A DNA stretch of 64,000 bases from Clostridia bacterium (GCA_026000755.1 BNZC01000001.1:90136-154135); one strand, 5' to 3'; shown: positions 8,980 through 18,977, numbered from the stretch's first letter. The notes: a model not told the origin generated them from the letters alone. A program made the numbers and translations.

Positions 8980-10974
8980 ATGAAAGTTGCAAGAAAAATG
9001 TTGGTTTTTTTATTGTTGCCCATGCTCGTTGTTTTGGCGGTGTTGGTTGTTTTTTCCTATACCTCGTCAAGGAATGCGTTAGAGAAAGCGGTGTCTGAAT
9101 CCGCTGCTTATCAAAGCGGCTACTATGTCCAAATACTTCAAGAGGATTTGAAAGCGTATGCGGATACGATTACGGATATAGCCGCCTTGCTTAGTTATAA
9201 GGATTTTTCCAATGAAGAGATCTTTGATGTCATGATGGTGCTTACAGGATATAATGGTACGGGACTGGGGATTGGATTTGGAATGGAGGATAAAGAGGCG
9301 TTTTTTGTAGACGGTTGGGAGCCTGCCGATGATTATGACCCGACGAGCAGGATTTGGTATACCATGGCAAAGGATACGGATGAGGTTATCTTTACACCGC
9401 CCTATATAGATGCAGATACAGGGGATATGATTACCACGGCAGCCAAGCGCGTGATGAAAAATGGGGAATTGTATGGCGTGCTTTGTTGGGATATGGATTT
9501 GACTGATTTTCAAGAAAAATGTGCCTCCATAAAATTCGGAGAATCCGGCTATATCTTTATATTGGATGCAGATGGAAATTTCGTCTATGATCCGAACTAT
9601 ACCTTGAGTGATAATATAAAAACAGTAGAGAATGGAGAGCTAAAAGATTTGGCCTCCGAATTCCTAAGCGGGAAACCGTTTGCAGATGAAGTGGATTTTG
9701 CCGGAACAGAAAAGCTGTGTTCTTCCACACCGATTGAAACGCTTGGTTGGGTTATGGTAACCAATGTCCCGGTGAAGGAATTATACCAGGATGCGGAGCA
9801 GATGGGTCAACGGACTGTAATTGGCGGAATCGTGGCTGCGCTACTTTTAGGAATCCTCATTCTTGCCGTTATCGTACATATGATGAAACCTCTTAAAACG
9901 CTGGCTTTGCAGTCCAAAAAAATGGCAGAGGGTGATTGGACCCGCAGTAAGGAAGAAAAACAGATAAGGTTTTCACGGGATGAAATCGGGCTTTTGACGA
10001 AAAATTTTGAAGAAATGAAACAGAAAGTCGGCACGGTGCTTTCGACCGTATCGGTCTCAGGAACCGAGATTTTTTCTGCCTCCCACAAGCTTTCCTCTAG
10101 CGCAGGAGAATCTGCGGAGGTATCCGGTGAAACGACGGGAAAAATAGCGGAAGCGATTGAAAACGTGGCATCGGGAGCCAGACAGCAGAGTGCCTCTGTG
10201 ACGGAGGTTTCCGGTTTCATCGAGAATATTTCTACCAACTCGGATACAGTAGCACAAAATGTAGAAAACCTTTCGGACAATGCGGCGTTAGCAGCCGATA
10301 CCGCAAAGGAGGGGGAACAGAAAGCAGAAGAAGCGATTGCCCAGATTAAAGCAATGGAAACCAGTGTTAAATTTGCGGAAAAAGTAGCCCAGGAATTGGG
10401 AGAGCGTTCCCATGAAATCGGTTCGATTGTAAAAACAATTTCCGATATTGCGGATCAGACCAACTTACTTGCATTAAATGCTGCGATTGAAGCGGCCAGA
10501 GCGGGCGAGGGAGGCAAAGGCTTTGCTGTGGTAGCGGAAGAAGTCAGAAAGCTTGCCACTGAATCGCAAGAGGCATCCACGAAGATTTCCGAATTGATTC
10601 AAGCCGTTGTATTAGATACTGACAAGGTGATGACATCCATGAAAGAGGGCGGTGAGCAAGTGGAAAAGGGGCGCAACGCCGTAGGGGACACGGGAGCATC
10701 TTTTCATAAAATTGCAGGTTTGGTAGTTGATGTGTCAATGCAGGTTTCTGAGATTGCCCCCTCCGTTCGCGGAATCGCACAGGAGAGTCAGAGCATTGTT
10801 GCCTCTATTCAGGAAATCGACGCATTAAGCAGAGAAGTTACGGAGCGGGCTGATTTTGTGGCAAAAGCCACGGCAGAACAAGCGGATTCCATTGACGAAG
10901 TGGCATTGGCCAGTCGTAGTCTTGAAAAAATTGCGGAACAGCTAAAAACCTCTTTGGATGAGTTCCAGATTTAA
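8980..10974 (+). CDS. methyl-accepting chemotaxis protein with Cache sensor
   Basis: A 664-residue transmembrane chemoreceptor that signals to CheA/CheW. The ATG at 8980 ([10 protein letters not shown]) follows AAAAGAGG; an upstream GTG frame is less likely. Order: TM1 (about 8-28), an extracellular double-Cache domain (about 30-275, including [16 protein letters not shown]), TM2 (about 278-300), HAMP (about 300-355), then a long coiled-coil signalling domain. The tip is the conserved [19 protein letters not shown] (about 490-508). No che genes are nearby, so it is an orphan receptor using chemotaxis proteins coded elsewhere. It has its own perfect-consensus promoter. The ligand is unknown. 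Confidence 0.93.
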   Translation: MKVARKMLVFLLLPMLVVLAVLVVFSYTSSRNALEKAVSESAAYQSGYYVQILQEDLKAYADTITDIAALLSYKDFSNEEIFDVMMVLTGYNGTGLGIGFGMEDKEAFFVDGWEPADDYDPTSRIWYTMAKDTDEVIFTPPYIDADTGDMITTAAKRVMKNGELYGVLCWDMDLTDFQEKCASIKFGESGYIFILDADGNFVYDPNYTLSDNIKTVENGELKDLASEFLSGKPFADEVDFAGTEKLCSSTPIETLGWVMVTNVPVKELYQDAEQMGQRTVIGGIVAALLLGILILAVIVHMMKPLKTLALQSKKMAEGDWTRSKEEKQIRFSRDEIGLLTKNFEEMKQKVGTVLSTVSVSGTEIFSASHKLSSSAGESAEVSGETTGKIAEAIENVASGARQQSASVTEVSGFIENISTNSDTVAQNVENLSDNAALAADTAKEGEQKAEEAIAQIKAMETSVKFAEKVAQELGERSHEIGSIVKTISDIADQTNLLALNAAIEAARAGEGGKGFAVVAEEVRKLATESQEASTKISELIQAVVLDTDKVMTSMKEGGEQVEKGRNAVGDTGASFHKIAGLVVDVSMQVSEIAPSVRGIAQESQSIVASIQEIDALSREVTERADFVAKATAEQADSIDEVALASRSLEKIAEQLKTSLDEFQI

Positions 10975-11005
10975 GGATATGTGTGAAACTGTAACGAAAA
11001 ACATC

Positions 11006-11034
11006 TTGTCAGTTAGCAGTATAAGTGGTACAAT
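11006..11034 (+). promoter_or_regulatory. sigma-A promoter upstream of alr
   Basis: TTGTCA (11006-11011), a 17-base spacer and TACAAT (11029-11034). It reads toward alr, whose ATG is 87 bases downstream. The hairpin at 11045-11072 lies at the start of this transcript. Confidence 0.65.
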
Positions 11035-11044
11035 TATGGAAAGA

Positions 11045-11072
11045 AAGCGGATTCGAAAACATCCGCTTTTTG
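11045..11072 (+). terminator. hairpin with T-run between the chemoreceptor gene and alr
   Basis: AAAGCGGAT, a 7-base loop, ATCCGC and a run of five T. It has intrinsic-terminator form and should end the chemoreceptor transcript. Because the alr promoter lies just before it, it could also attenuate alr transcription. Confidence 0.65.
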
Positions 11073-11120
11073 GTGCGCTTATAGATTTTCGGGGATTTGA
11101 AACAAAGAGGATAACACGCA

Positions 11121-12272
11121 ATGAAAACAATGTATCCAAGGACATATGCGGCTATTGACTTAGAGGCCGTTCTACATAATGTGGGTGAAATGAAAGCTTT
11201 GCTGAATGGTGAGCATACACAGATTATGGCAGTTATCAAGGCGGACGGCTATGGTCATGGGGCGATTCCCATTGGCAAAGAATTAGAACAGCTGCCCTAT
11301 GTCTGGGGCTATGGGGTTGCCACTGTAGAAGAGGGTGTTGCCCTGCGGGAAGTGGGCTTAGAAAAGCCAATCCTTTCCTTGGGAGCAAGCTTTCCCGGGC
11401 AATATGTGGCTATGGCGGAGCATGGGATACGCCCCACCGTCTTTTCGCTTTCCATGGCAAAGCAGCTAAATGAGGCGTGTGCAAAGATTGGCAAAAAATT
11501 GTCCGTCCATATTAAGATTGACACCGGTCTTTCTCGTCTGGGCTTTCCGGTCAGCGAGGAAAGTGTATCAGACATTGCACAAATTTATGCACTGCCACAT
11601 ATTATAATAGAAGGAATTTTTACACATTTTGCAAAATCGGATGCGGCGGACAAGGAAATGACACATGAACAGTTGTTTTCTTTTTGGCGTATGTGTGATC
11701 AGTTGAAAAAAAGAGGAATCACCCCCCCATTTCGCCATGTTTCCAATAGTGCGGCGATTTTGGATTTGCCGGAAGCGGGTCTTGACCTTGTGCGGGCGGG
11801 GATTTCCATCTATGGACTTTGGCCCTCTGATGAGGTGCAAAAAAACAGGATAGACCTAAGACCCGCCCTTTCCCTAAAGAGTAGTGTGGTGTTTTTGAAG
11901 GAAGTGGAAGAAGGGGTGCCAATCAGTTATGGAGCAACCTATGTCACAGACCAAAGGAGACGGATTGCCACCATACCCATTGGCTATGGAGATGGCTACC
12001 CCAGAAGCCTATCAAATAAGGGCTATGTGCTGATTCATGGGAAACGTGCCCTCATTTGCGGACGAATTTGCATGGATCAGTTTATGGTAGATGTTACCCA
12101 CATCCCCGAAACAGAGGAGGGCGATGAGGTGGTGTTGATTGGAAGCAGTGGAAATGAAAAGATTTCCATGGAGGAATTAGCGGATTTGTCAGGGCGCTTC
12201 AACTATGAATTTGCCTGTTGTTTGGGTAAGCGTATTCCCAGAGTGTATTTGAAGGGGCCGAAAGCACTTTAG
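11121..12272 (+). CDS. alr: alanine racemase
   Basis: Converts L-alanine to D-alanine for peptidoglycan, using PLP. The 383-residue protein shows the PLP-lysine motif [11 protein letters not shown] (Lys40), an N-terminal TIM barrel and a C-terminal beta domain. The catalytic tyrosine lies in ISYGATY (about residue 270), followed by [13 protein letters not shown] and [12 protein letters not shown]. The ATG at 11121 ([10 protein letters not shown]) is used; an in-frame ATG nine bases on is also possible. A C7 run lies at 11722-11728. alr followed by mazF is the usual Bacillota order. Confidence 0.95.
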   Translation: MKTMYPRTYAAIDLEAVLHNVGEMKALLNGEHTQIMAVIKADGYGHGAIPIGKELEQLPYVWGYGVATVEEGVALREVGLEKPILSLGASFPGQYVAMAEHGIRPTVFSLSMAKQLNEACAKIGKKLSVHIKIDTGLSRLGFPVSEESVSDIAQIYALPHIIIEGIFTHFAKSDAADKEMTHEQLFSFWRMCDQLKKRGITPPFRHVSNSAAILDLPEAGLDLVRAGISIYGLWPSDEVQKNRIDLRPALSLKSSVVFLKEVEEGVPISYGATYVTDQRRRIATIPIGYGDGYPRSLSNKGYVLIHGKRALICGRICMDQFMVDVTHIPETEEGDEVVLIGSSGNEKISMEELADLSGRFNYEFACCLGKRIPRVYLKGPKAL

Positions 12273-12369
12273 TAACGAGTGTATACATGCGAAAAAATTG
12301 GAGATACTTACTGTAGACGCAGGAATAAGCGAAGCGTACAAAAGTAATCAAATTTTGGAGTGTGTAGAG

Positions 12370-12717
12370 ATGGTGATTCGACGGGGAGATGTTTATTATG
12401 CAGATTTGCGACCGGTGGTAGGCTCTGAGCAAGGAGGGGTACGTCCTGTCCTTGTGATACAAAATGACATTGGAAACCGCCACAGCCCGACAATAATCTG
12501 CGCCGCTATTACCTCAAAGATGAACAAGGCGAAATTGCCTACTCATGTGGAACTGGATGCCGGAAGATACGATTTGGTAAAGGATTCTGTTGTGTTGTTA
12601 GAGCAACTGCGTACGATTGATAAATTACGCTTAAAGGATAGGGTCTGCCGCCTAGAGGGAGAAATTTTACAAAAGGTGAATAAGGCCTTGCAGATTAGCC
12701 TGGATATGTATACATAA
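12370..12717 (+). CDS. mazF: MazF/EndoA-type mRNA interferase
   Basis: A 115-residue toxin-family endoribonuclease. The sequence [20 protein letters not shown], then [17 protein letters not shown] and [10 protein letters not shown] matches Bacillus EndoA closely. I use the ATG at 12370 (MVIRRGDV) with GGAG nine bases upstream; the longer frame from 12298 has no counterpart in the family. The 97 bases between alr and this gene hold no antitoxin-sized frame; the only ATG (12287) gives nine codons. The usual upstream partner (EndoAI/MazE) is therefore missing at this locus. Confidence 0.92.
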   Translation: MVIRRGDVYYADLRPVVGSEQGGVRPVLVIQNDIGNRHSPTIICAAITSKMNKAKLPTHVELDAGRYDLVKDSVVLLEQLRTIDKLRLKDRVCRLEGEILQKVNKALQISLDMYT

Positions 12718-12754
12718 GACGGCTGAAACACAAAAATATGAGGACATCAAACAC

Positions 12755-14173
12755 TTGAAAACACACAAGATAACAGGTATCGAACCAAACAGCATAGCAG
12801 AAGAACTGGGTCTTTGCCCGGGAGATCTTCTTTTATCCATAGACGGAGCGGAAGTCACAGATGTTTTTGATTATCTTTACCTGACAGGGGAAGAAGAACT
12901 CCTTTTATTGGTGCAAAAAGCAGATGGTGAGGAATGGGAATTAGAAATCGAAAAGGAAGCAGGAGAGGACTTAGGCATTTTATTTGACAGCGGTCTGATG
13001 GATGATTACAAATCCTGTTCCAATCACTGTATCTTCTGCTTTATCGATCAACTCCCCAAAGGCATGAGAGAAACGTTGTATTTTAAGGACGACGATTCCA
13101 GACTCTCTTTTTTGCAAGGCAATTATGTGACATTAACTAACCTAAAAGAGGCGGATATGAACCGTATCATTGCCTATCAGTTAGGACCTGTGAACATTTC
13201 CGTTCATACCACAAATCCCAAACTACGGGAGTTCATGTTACATAACCGTTTTGCAGGAGAGGCCTTAAAAAAAATAGAAGCCCTCTATCGGGGGGGGGTA
13301 CATATGAATGGACAGATTGTCCTTTGTAAAGGTGTAAATGATAAGGATGAGCTAGAACGCAGTATCAAAGATTTAAACGCATACTTGCCCTTGATGGAAA
13401 GTGTATCTGTGGTTCCCACCGGTTTAAGCAAATACCGGGAGGGTCTGCACCCATTAGAAGCATTTACCAAAGAGGATGCCATAGAAGTGATAGATACCAT
13501 AGAATTGTGGCAGAAAAAATGCTGTAAAACATATGGAACGCACTTCATTCATGCAAGTGATGAATGGTATCTCTTGGCGGAGAGGGACTTGCCCGCAGAA
13601 GAAACTTATGACGGTTATTTGCAGTTGGAAAACGGCGTGGGAATGCTGCGCCTTATGTGGGATGAATTTGTGGAAGCGTTGGAAGAATCGGCGGAGAATT
13701 TTATGGAGCCTGCAGAGGTTTCGGCAGAATTCGCTTCCAAAAGCAGTACAAGTGTTGAAGACTTCTCACACAAAGCGTCGAAAGATTTTTCGCAAAATAG
13801 TGGTGCAAAATCACCCAAAATCCGCATCTCCCTTGCCACAGGCACTTTAGCGGCATCATTTATACAAGAACTCCTTAACCTCTTTGAGGAACGTTACCCT
13901 CAATATGCGGTTACGGTTTACCCCATTGTCAATCACTTCTTTGGCGAACAGATTACCGTATCGGGACTGCTCACAGGCGCCGATTTAATCGAACAGCTAA
14001 AAGGAAAAGATTTAGGGGAACGTCTGCTTTTGCCCGCAAATCTCCTTAGGAGCGGAGAAGAGGTTTTTTTAGATGATGTCAGCTTATCGGAATTAAAAGA
14101 AACTTTACAAGTTGAGATAAATATGGTACAATCGACAGGGCAAGAGTTTTTGAATGCCTTGATTAACCGGTAA
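12755..14173 (+). CDS. DUF512 radical-SAM protein with N-terminal PDZ domain
   Basis: A 472-residue conserved protein of unknown reaction. An N-terminal PDZ-like segment (about 3-70) leads to the radical-SAM cluster CSNHCIFC (Cys87, Cys91, Cys94) in the form CX3CX2C. The DUF512 region follows, with VPTGLSKYREGLHPL, IHASDEWYLLAERDLP and the late LLTGADL. It starts with TTG at 12755; ATGAGGACA just upstream gives a weak ribosome site. A low-complexity Ser/Glu/Lys insertion at about 308-350 interrupts the family region. A G9 run at 13290-13298 codes Arg-Gly-Gly. It sits directly upstream of der, as in many Clostridia. Confidence 0.9.
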   Translation: MKTHKITGIEPNSIAEELGLCPGDLLLSIDGAEVTDVFDYLYLTGEEELLLLVQKADGEEWELEIEKEAGEDLGILFDSGLMDDYKSCSNHCIFCFIDQLPKGMRETLYFKDDDSRLSFLQGNYVTLTNLKEADMNRIIAYQLGPVNISVHTTNPKLREFMLHNRFAGEALKKIEALYRGGVHMNGQIVLCKGVNDKDELERSIKDLNAYLPLMESVSVVPTGLSKYREGLHPLEAFTKEDAIEVIDTIELWQKKCCKTYGTHFIHASDEWYLLAERDLPAEETYDGYLQLENGVGMLRLMWDEFVEALEESAENFMEPAEVSAEFASKSSTSVEDFSHKASKDFSQNSGAKSPKIRISLATGTLAASFIQELLNLFEERYPQYAVTVYPIVNHFFGEQITVSGLLTGADLIEQLKGKDLGERLLLPANLLRSGEEVFLDDVSLSELKETLQVEINMVQSTGQEFLNALINR

Positions 14174-14213
14174 CCATAACTCATTTATTTTATAAAAGAA
14201 AGTAGGAAACACA

Positions 14214-15536
14214 ATGAAACCCATCGTAGCCATCGTAGGTCGCCCCAATGTAGGGAAATCTACCCTCTTTAATGCCATCGCCAAAGAGCGGATTTCCATT
14301 GTTCAAGACACCCCGGGTGTGACCAGAGATCGTATCTATGCCGATGTATCTTGGCTAAACCTTGCATTTACCCTAATTGACACAGGAGGCATTGAGCCGG
14401 AAAGCAAGGATATTATTCTCTCCCAGATGAGGGAGCAGGCACAGATTGCGATTGATACGGCGGATGTGATTTTATTTCTGGCGGATGTACGTCAAGGCTT
14501 GGTGGATGCGGATTTTAAGGTGGCGGATATGTTACGCCGTGCGGCAAAGCCGGTGCTGTTAGTGGTCAATAAGGTGGACAACTTTGACAAATTCATGGCG
14601 GATGTGTATGAATTTTATAATTTGGGCATAGGGGATCCTATTCCCATATCTTCGGCTTCTCGTCTGGGACTGGGCGATATGTTGGAAGAGGTGGCAAAGC
14701 ATTTCCCCAAGGAAACCCCGGAAGAAACCGAAGATGAACGCCCTAAGGTTGCCATTATCGGCAAACCAAATGTGGGCAAGTCCTCCATGGTAAATCGCTT
14801 GCTTGGGGAGGAACGCCTTATCGTGTCCGATATTGCGGGAACCACAAGGGATGCCATTGACACCCCGGTCAAATACCATGGCAGGGAGTATGTCTTTATT
14901 GATACGGCAGGACTTCGCAGGAAGAGTAAAATCAAAGAGGAAATCGAGCGTTTTTCCATTATCCGAGCCGTGGCGGCGGTAGAACGTGCCGATGTGGCAG
15001 TCATCGTCATCGATGCCTTAGAGGGCATCACGGAGCAGGATGCGAAGATTGCGGGGATCGCTCATGAGCGCGGCAAGGGCATTCTGATTGCGGTCAATAA
15101 ATGGGATGCTATCGAGAAAAATGACAAGACGGTGAAGGAATACACGCATAAGATTCGGGAAATCTTGGCATTTATGCCCTATGCGGAGATTATTTTTCTG
15201 TCGGCAAAGTCCGGGCAACGCTTGCAAAACCTATACGATATGATAGATGTGGTCATTGCAAACAACGCCATGCGTATTGCCACAGGAGTATTAAATGAAA
15301 TCGTTATGGAAGCGACAGCGGTGCAACAGCCCCCATCGGATAAGGGGAAACGCCTTAGGATTTACTATGCCACACAGGTGGCGGTTAAGCCCCCTACTTT
15401 TGTTTTGTTTGTAAATAATAAGGAACTGGCACATTTTTCCTATATCAGATATTTGGAAAATCGTATTCGGGAAGCCTTTGGATTTCGAGGTACGGCACTT
15501 AAGTTTTTCGTTCGGGAGAGGAAAGAGGGGAAGTAA
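14214..15536 (+). CDS. der: ribosome-assembly GTPase Der (EngA)
   Basis: An essential double-GTPase acting in 50S maturation. The first G domain (about 1-165) has [21 protein letters not shown] and NKVD. The second (about 178-345) has [23 protein letters not shown] and NKWD. A C-terminal KH-like domain ends in [16 protein letters not shown]. The 440-residue length is normal. The ATG follows AAAGTAGGAAACAC. Confidence 0.97.
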   Translation: MKPIVAIVGRPNVGKSTLFNAIAKERISIVQDTPGVTRDRIYADVSWLNLAFTLIDTGGIEPESKDIILSQMREQAQIAIDTADVILFLADVRQGLVDADFKVADMLRRAAKPVLLVVNKVDNFDKFMADVYEFYNLGIGDPIPISSASRLGLGDMLEEVAKHFPKETPEETEDERPKVAIIGKPNVGKSSMVNRLLGEERLIVSDIAGTTRDAIDTPVKYHGREYVFIDTAGLRRKSKIKEEIERFSIIRAVAAVERADVAVIVIDALEGITEQDAKIAGIAHERGKGILIAVNKWDAIEKNDKTVKEYTHKIREILAFMPYAEIIFLSAKSGQRLQNLYDMIDVVIANNAMRIATGVLNEIVMEATAVQQPPSDKGKRLRIYYATQVAVKPPTFVLFVNNKELAHFSYIRYLENRIREAFGFRGTALKFFVRERKEGK

Positions 15537-15621
15537 GGTCATGGCGGTAGCTTCTGCTTGTCGGTGAGGCGAAAGGCTGTGGCAATGGTAATTGGCTGTT
15601 TATCAGAGGGAGGAAGAGAAA

Positions 15622-16278
15622 TTGGCTATGTTAGCGGCACGATTGATTTCTGTGGCAATCGGCTATATCTTTGGATTGTTTCAGACTGCCTATCTTTATG
15701 GCAGAGCAAATGGAATCGACATCAGAAAGTTGGGGAGTGGTAACGCAGGAACCACAAACGCCATGCGTTCCTTGGGAAAGAAAGCGGGCATTATTACATT
15801 TTCGGGCGATTTTCTAAAAACCATAGCAGCCATGCTTCTGGTATGGCTTATTTTTCATGAAAAATATCCGGAATACATAAAATTAATTCAAATGTATGCA
15901 GGATTTGGTGCCGTATTAGGGCACAATTATCCCTGTTATTTGAAATTCAAGGGCGGAAAAGGCATTGCCTGTACGGGAGCTTTTTTATTTGCGTTCTATC
16001 CGCCTATTTTTCTTGTGAGTATTACCATATTTGCACTCATTGTGATTTTTGCCAAATACGTGTCCTTGGGATCTATTGTGGGAGTTGCCGCATTTGTCAT
16101 TCAGTTACTGATTTATGGGCAAACCGGGCATTTGATTCCCGAGGGGGGCAGGTACCTGTATGAGTTTTATGTGGTAGGGGTGCTGTTTTTCCTGTTGGCA
16201 CTGTGGCAACATAGGGAGAATATTAAGCGGTTGTTGAATGGAACGGAGCATAAGGTGGGAGGGTCAAAAGCACTTTAA
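15622..16278 (+). CDS. plsY: glycerol-3-phosphate acyltransferase PlsY
   Basis: Membrane enzyme adding an acyl group from acyl-phosphate to glycerol-3-phosphate, the first step of phospholipid synthesis. It has five or so hydrophobic helices and the conserved loops GSGNAGTTNAMR, GHNYPCYLKFKGGKG and KYVSLGSI. The TTG at 15622 is preferred because GGAGG lies eight bases upstream; the ATG at 15628 is a close alternative, while 15592 has no ribosome site. It is followed 12 bases later by gpsA, so the two lipid-precursor genes form a pair. Confidence 0.93.
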   Translation: MAMLAARLISVAIGYIFGLFQTAYLYGRANGIDIRKLGSGNAGTTNAMRSLGKKAGIITFSGDFLKTIAAMLLVWLIFHEKYPEYIKLIQMYAGFGAVLGHNYPCYLKFKGGKGIACTGAFLFAFYPPIFLVSITIFALIVIFAKYVSLGSIVGVAAFVIQLLIYGQTGHLIPEGGRYLYEFYVVGVLFFLLALWQHRENIKRLLNGTEHKVGGSKAL

Positions 16279-16290
16279 GAAAGGAGAACT

Positions 16291-17304
16291 ATGGCACAAA
16301 TAGGAATTATCGGGGCAGGCAGTTGGGGTACGGCACTTGCGGTCTTATTGGCGGGAAATGGTCATGCGGTACGCTTGTGGTCAGCCATTGAATCAGAAAT
16401 TATGCTTTTGAAAGAAAAAAGGGAGCATAGTTCAAAGCTTCCGGGCGTAAAATTACCGGAATCCATACAGGCGACCACAGATTTACAGCTTGCCATGGCA
16501 GATGCAGAACTGTTGGTTTTGGCGGTACCCTCTGTTTTCGTGAGGGAGACGGCTAGGAGCATGAAGGCATACTATCAGCCCCGGCAGATCGTGGTAAATG
16601 TAGCAAAGGGCATTGAAGAGGATTCTTTAATGACCATGGTGGATATTATTGAGGAAGAACTGGGGGGGGGTACCGTTTGTGTCCTTTCCGGTCCCAGTCA
16701 TGCAGAGGAAGTGGGGAAAAAATTGCCCACCACCATTGTTGTGGGCGCAAAGACAAGGCAGATTGCGGAGCATGTGCAGAGCCTATTTATGAATGGCGTG
16801 TTTCGGGTTTACACAAGCCCTGATATTTTAGGCATTGAACTGGGCGGTTCCTTAAAAAATGTGATTGCTCTTGCAGCCGGTATGGCAGACGGTTTGGGAT
16901 TCGGTGACAATACCAAGGCAGCTTTAATCACAAGAGGCATCCATGAAATCGGTCGCTTAGCCCTTGCTATGGGAGCAAAAGCGGAAACTCTAAATGGCTT
17001 AACCGGTATAGGGGATTTAATCGTAACCTGTGCCAGTGTTCACAGCAGAAACCGCAAGGCGGGTATGCTGATCGGTCAGGGGAAAACTCCGGATCAGGCA
17101 ATGGACGAGGTGCAGATGGTGGTGGAGGGGGTTTACTCCGCCAAAGCCGCCGTAAAGCTTGGAGAAAAGTATCAGGTTTCACTGCCGATTATAGAGCGGG
17201 TCAATAAGATTTTGTTTGAAGAATTGCCTGTAAAAGAAGCGATATTTGAGTTAATGCAACGAGAAAAAAAGACGGAATATGAAAATTTGGAGTGGGAGAC
17301 ATAA
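16291..17304 (+). CDS. gpsA: NAD(P)-dependent glycerol-3-phosphate dehydrogenase
   Basis: Reduces dihydroxyacetone phosphate to sn-glycerol-3-phosphate, the substrate of PlsY coded just upstream. The Rossmann start GAGSWGTALA (about 7-16), VNVAKGIE, LSGPSHAEEV and the catalytic-lysine region ELGGSLKNVIALAAG are all present in 337 residues. AAAGGAGAACT precedes the ATG. The Gly-Gly-Gly at about residues 128-130 is coded by a G9 run at 16672-16680. Confidence 0.96.
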   Translation: MAQIGIIGAGSWGTALAVLLAGNGHAVRLWSAIESEIMLLKEKREHSSKLPGVKLPESIQATTDLQLAMADAELLVLAVPSVFVRETARSMKAYYQPRQIVVNVAKGIEEDSLMTMVDIIEEELGGGTVCVLSGPSHAEEVGKKLPTTIVVGAKTRQIAEHVQSLFMNGVFRVYTSPDILGIELGGSLKNVIALAAGMADGLGFGDNTKAALITRGIHEIGRLALAMGAKAETLNGLTGIGDLIVTCASVHSRNRKAGMLIGQGKTPDQAMDEVQMVVEGVYSAKAAVKLGEKYQVSLPIIERVNKILFEELPVKEAIFELMQREKKTEYENLEWET

Positions 17305-17359
17305 TAAAAGTCGATTGAAAACCCTTGCATAAGCAAAGGCGAAAAAAAGGAGGGAAGTT

Positions 17360-18199
17360 GTGGAACTGATTGAATTGGTAAAAGCACTTATTTTAGGTAT
17401 TGTAGAGGGAATCACGGAGTGGCTTCCCATCAGCAGTTCGGGACACATGATTTTGGTAAATGAATTTTTACACTTAAACGTTTCAAGGGATGTTTGGGAT
17501 GTGTTTTTTGTAGTCATTCAATTTGGAGCGATTATGGCGGTGGTTGTGCTGTATTTTCATAAGCTGTTTCCCTTTTATAAGGAATCCGGCAGAATACAGA
17601 TTTCCGGCGAAACCATAAGTCTGTGGTGCAAGATTATCATAGCTTGTGTGCCTGCCGCAATTGTCGGCATTTTGTTTGACAAAAAGATTGAAGAGGAATT
17701 TTACAATTGGCAAACGGTTTCTATCATGCTGATTGTATTTGGTATCATATTTATTGTGGTGGAAATGCGGAAAATCAAACCCCGATTTCTGACCTTAAAC
17801 ACCTTAAGTTATTATGCCGTGATTATCATTGGACTGTTTCAATTGGTTGCGGCTATTTTACCGGGTACCTCGCGCTCCGGAGCAACCATTGTGGGTGCCT
17901 TGTTGCTTGGCGTGTCAAGGACAATAGCGACAGAGTTCACTTTCTTTTTGGCAGTACCCGTTATGTTGGGCGCAAGCTTGTTAAAAATCGCAAAATATGT
18001 GGCGAGATTCGGGCTTTCCTTTACGGGAACAGAAGTGGCGGTTCTCTTACTGGGTACCTTGACGGCATTTGTCGTTTCCCTATTTGCTATTAAATTTTTG
18101 ATCGGTTACATCAAAAAACATGATTTCAAGGTATTCGGTTGGTATCGAATTGTACTGGGTGTGTTGGTGATTGTATATTTTAATGTAATTGCCGGGTAA
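17360..18199 (+). CDS. uppP: undecaprenyl-diphosphatase UppP (BacA)
   Basis: Integral membrane enzyme that dephosphorylates undecaprenyl diphosphate to recycle the cell-wall lipid carrier; overexpression is linked to bacitracin resistance. Two signature loops are visible: GITEWLPISSSGHMILV and LPGTSRSGATIVGALLLG. The 279-residue length and about eight helices fit. GTG start at 17360 after AAGGAGGGAAG. Repeats follow the stop codon instead of a clear terminator. Confidence 0.95.
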   Translation: MELIELVKALILGIVEGITEWLPISSSGHMILVNEFLHLNVSRDVWDVFFVVIQFGAIMAVVVLYFHKLFPFYKESGRIQISGETISLWCKIIIACVPAAIVGILFDKKIEEEFYNWQTVSIMLIVFGIIFIVVEMRKIKPRFLTLNTLSYYAVIIIGLFQLVAAILPGTSRSGATIVGALLLGVSRTIATEFTFFLAVPVMLGASLLKIAKYVARFGLSFTGTEVAVLLLGTLTAFVVSLFAIKFLIGYIKKHDFKVFGWYRIVLGVLVIVYFNVIAG

Positions 18200-18217
18200 T
18201 TAAATAACGATGTGATT

Positions 18218-18267
18218 AAGCCCTGCTTTTTAGGGCGATACTTACCGAATGTTCAGCGTTCGGTAAA
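18218..18267 (+). repeat. double-hairpin intergenic repeat, copy 1
   Basis: AAGCCCTGCTTTTTAGGGCG followed by a second stem, CTTACCGAA with TTCGGTAAA. The pair of hairpins recurs at 19611, 23235 (diverged), 29910 (inverted), 40755 and 62059. It lies between uppP and MITE copy B. It may act as a transcript-end structure, but it lacks a T-tract. Confidence 0.75.
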
Positions 18268-18273
18268 GTGTCA

Positions 18274-18421
18274 TGTGTATCGTTACTATTCACAGTTCCT
18301 GTGAATAGTAACACTTATGCACCCAAATCGCAAAAAAATGCGATTTGGCGCATGACTTAATCGGGTTTTTCTTCGAAAAACGCCTCTCGGAACGGTTCAC
18401 CATGAATAGTAACCGTGTATC
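18274..18421. mobile_element. MITE-like element, copy B, with near-perfect target duplication
   Basis: The element spans 18282-18413 (132 bp). It opens with a perfect 31-bp palindrome (GTTACTATTCACAG, 3-base centre, CTGTGAATAGTAAC) and ends in GAATAGTAAC, giving terminal inverted repeats. Flanking octamers TGTGTATC (18274-18281) and CGTGTATC (18414-18421) agree at seven of eight bases, as expected of a target duplication. It contains inner palindromes (AAATCGCA / TGCGATTT and TTCTTCGAA). No coding frame is present. It is almost identical, in reverse orientation, to copy C at 21183. Confidence 0.85.
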
Positions 18422-18453
18422 ATCATGTGACAAACGTCAGGAGAAAAAAACGC

Positions 18454-18482
18454 TTGACGAAAGCAAGAAAGTATGCTAATAT
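18454..18482 (+). promoter_or_regulatory. sigma-A promoter of rplU, extended -10
   Basis: TTGACG (18454-18459), a 17-base spacer and TAATAT (18477-18482), with TG at the extended -10 position. It is 32 bases after MITE copy B and about 95 bases before rplU. Confidence 0.85.
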
Positions 18483-18483
18483 T

Positions 18484-18577
18484 TAACAGTATGCCGCACG
18501 GTGAGGTCTGAAAGTCTGCCTTTTTACAAAAGGTTAGCACCATAACCGGCGAGTAATTGAGAAATAGGAGGTGCCAT
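18484..18577 (+). promoter_or_regulatory. rplU 5' leader, candidate L21 leader RNA
   Basis: The transcript start to rplU is about 90 bases and can fold: CCGCACGG...CCATAACCGGCG and GCCTTTT-TAC-AAAAGGT. Bacillota rplU operons carry an autoregulatory L21 leader at this place. The identification is from position and foldability, not from a model search. Confidence 0.5.
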
Positions 18578-18886
18578 ATGTACGCAATAATAGCAACAGG
18601 TGGTAAGCAGTACAAAGTGTCCGAGGGTGATACTATTATCATTGAGAAGTTGGATGTGCAGGCGGGTGATACCGTTACATTTGATCAAGTGTTAGCTGTA
18701 GGCGGCGATTCTTTGACCATCGGAAGTCCGACTGTAGCGGGAGCCAGTGTTTCTGCTTCTGTCGTAGAAAACGGTAAGGCGAAGAAGATTATCGTTTACA
18801 AGTACAAGAGAAAATCAGGCTATCACAAGAAAAACGGCCACAGACAACAGTTTACCAAAGTCAAAATCGAAAAGATCAGCGTGTAA
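18578..18886 (+). CDS. rplU: 50S ribosomal protein L21
   Basis: The 102-residue protein begins [18 protein letters not shown] and ends KIEKISV, as in the family, including the basic [16 protein letters not shown] segment. The ATG at 18578 follows AGGAGGTGCC exactly; the longer frame from 18557 runs through the ribosome site. The operon order rplU-prp-rpmA is standard for Bacillota. The last 26 codons are duplicated downstream of the stop. Confidence 0.97.
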   Translation: MYAIIATGGKQYKVSEGDTIIIEKLDVQAGDTVTFDQVLAVGGDSLTIGSPTVAGASVSASVVENGKAKKIIVYKYKRKSGYHKKNGHRQQFTKVKIEKISV

Positions 18887-18967
18887 GGACGAACGGGCTA
18901 TCGCAAGAGAATCGATCGCAAACAGAAGTTTACCTTGCTTAAAATCGAAAAGATCAGTGTGTAAGGA
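18811..18967 (+). repeat. 78-bp tandem duplication of the rplU 3' end
   Basis: The terminal segment of rplU (18811-18889) is repeated at 18890-18967 with a 78-base shift, which keeps the rplU frame. Translation of the second copy reads TGYRKRIDRKQKFTLLKIEK then ISV and a stop, against [23 protein letters not shown] in L21. The TAAGGA at the end of copy 2 becomes the ribosome site of prp. Copy 1 keeps the functional L21 stop. Confidence 0.9.
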
Positions 18968-18977
18968 AAGAGTTTGT

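Noticed and set aside
10958-11158. 66-codon frame across the chemoreceptor/alr gap
   Set aside because: It overlaps the end of the chemoreceptor gene, the terminator and the alr start; no ribosome site.
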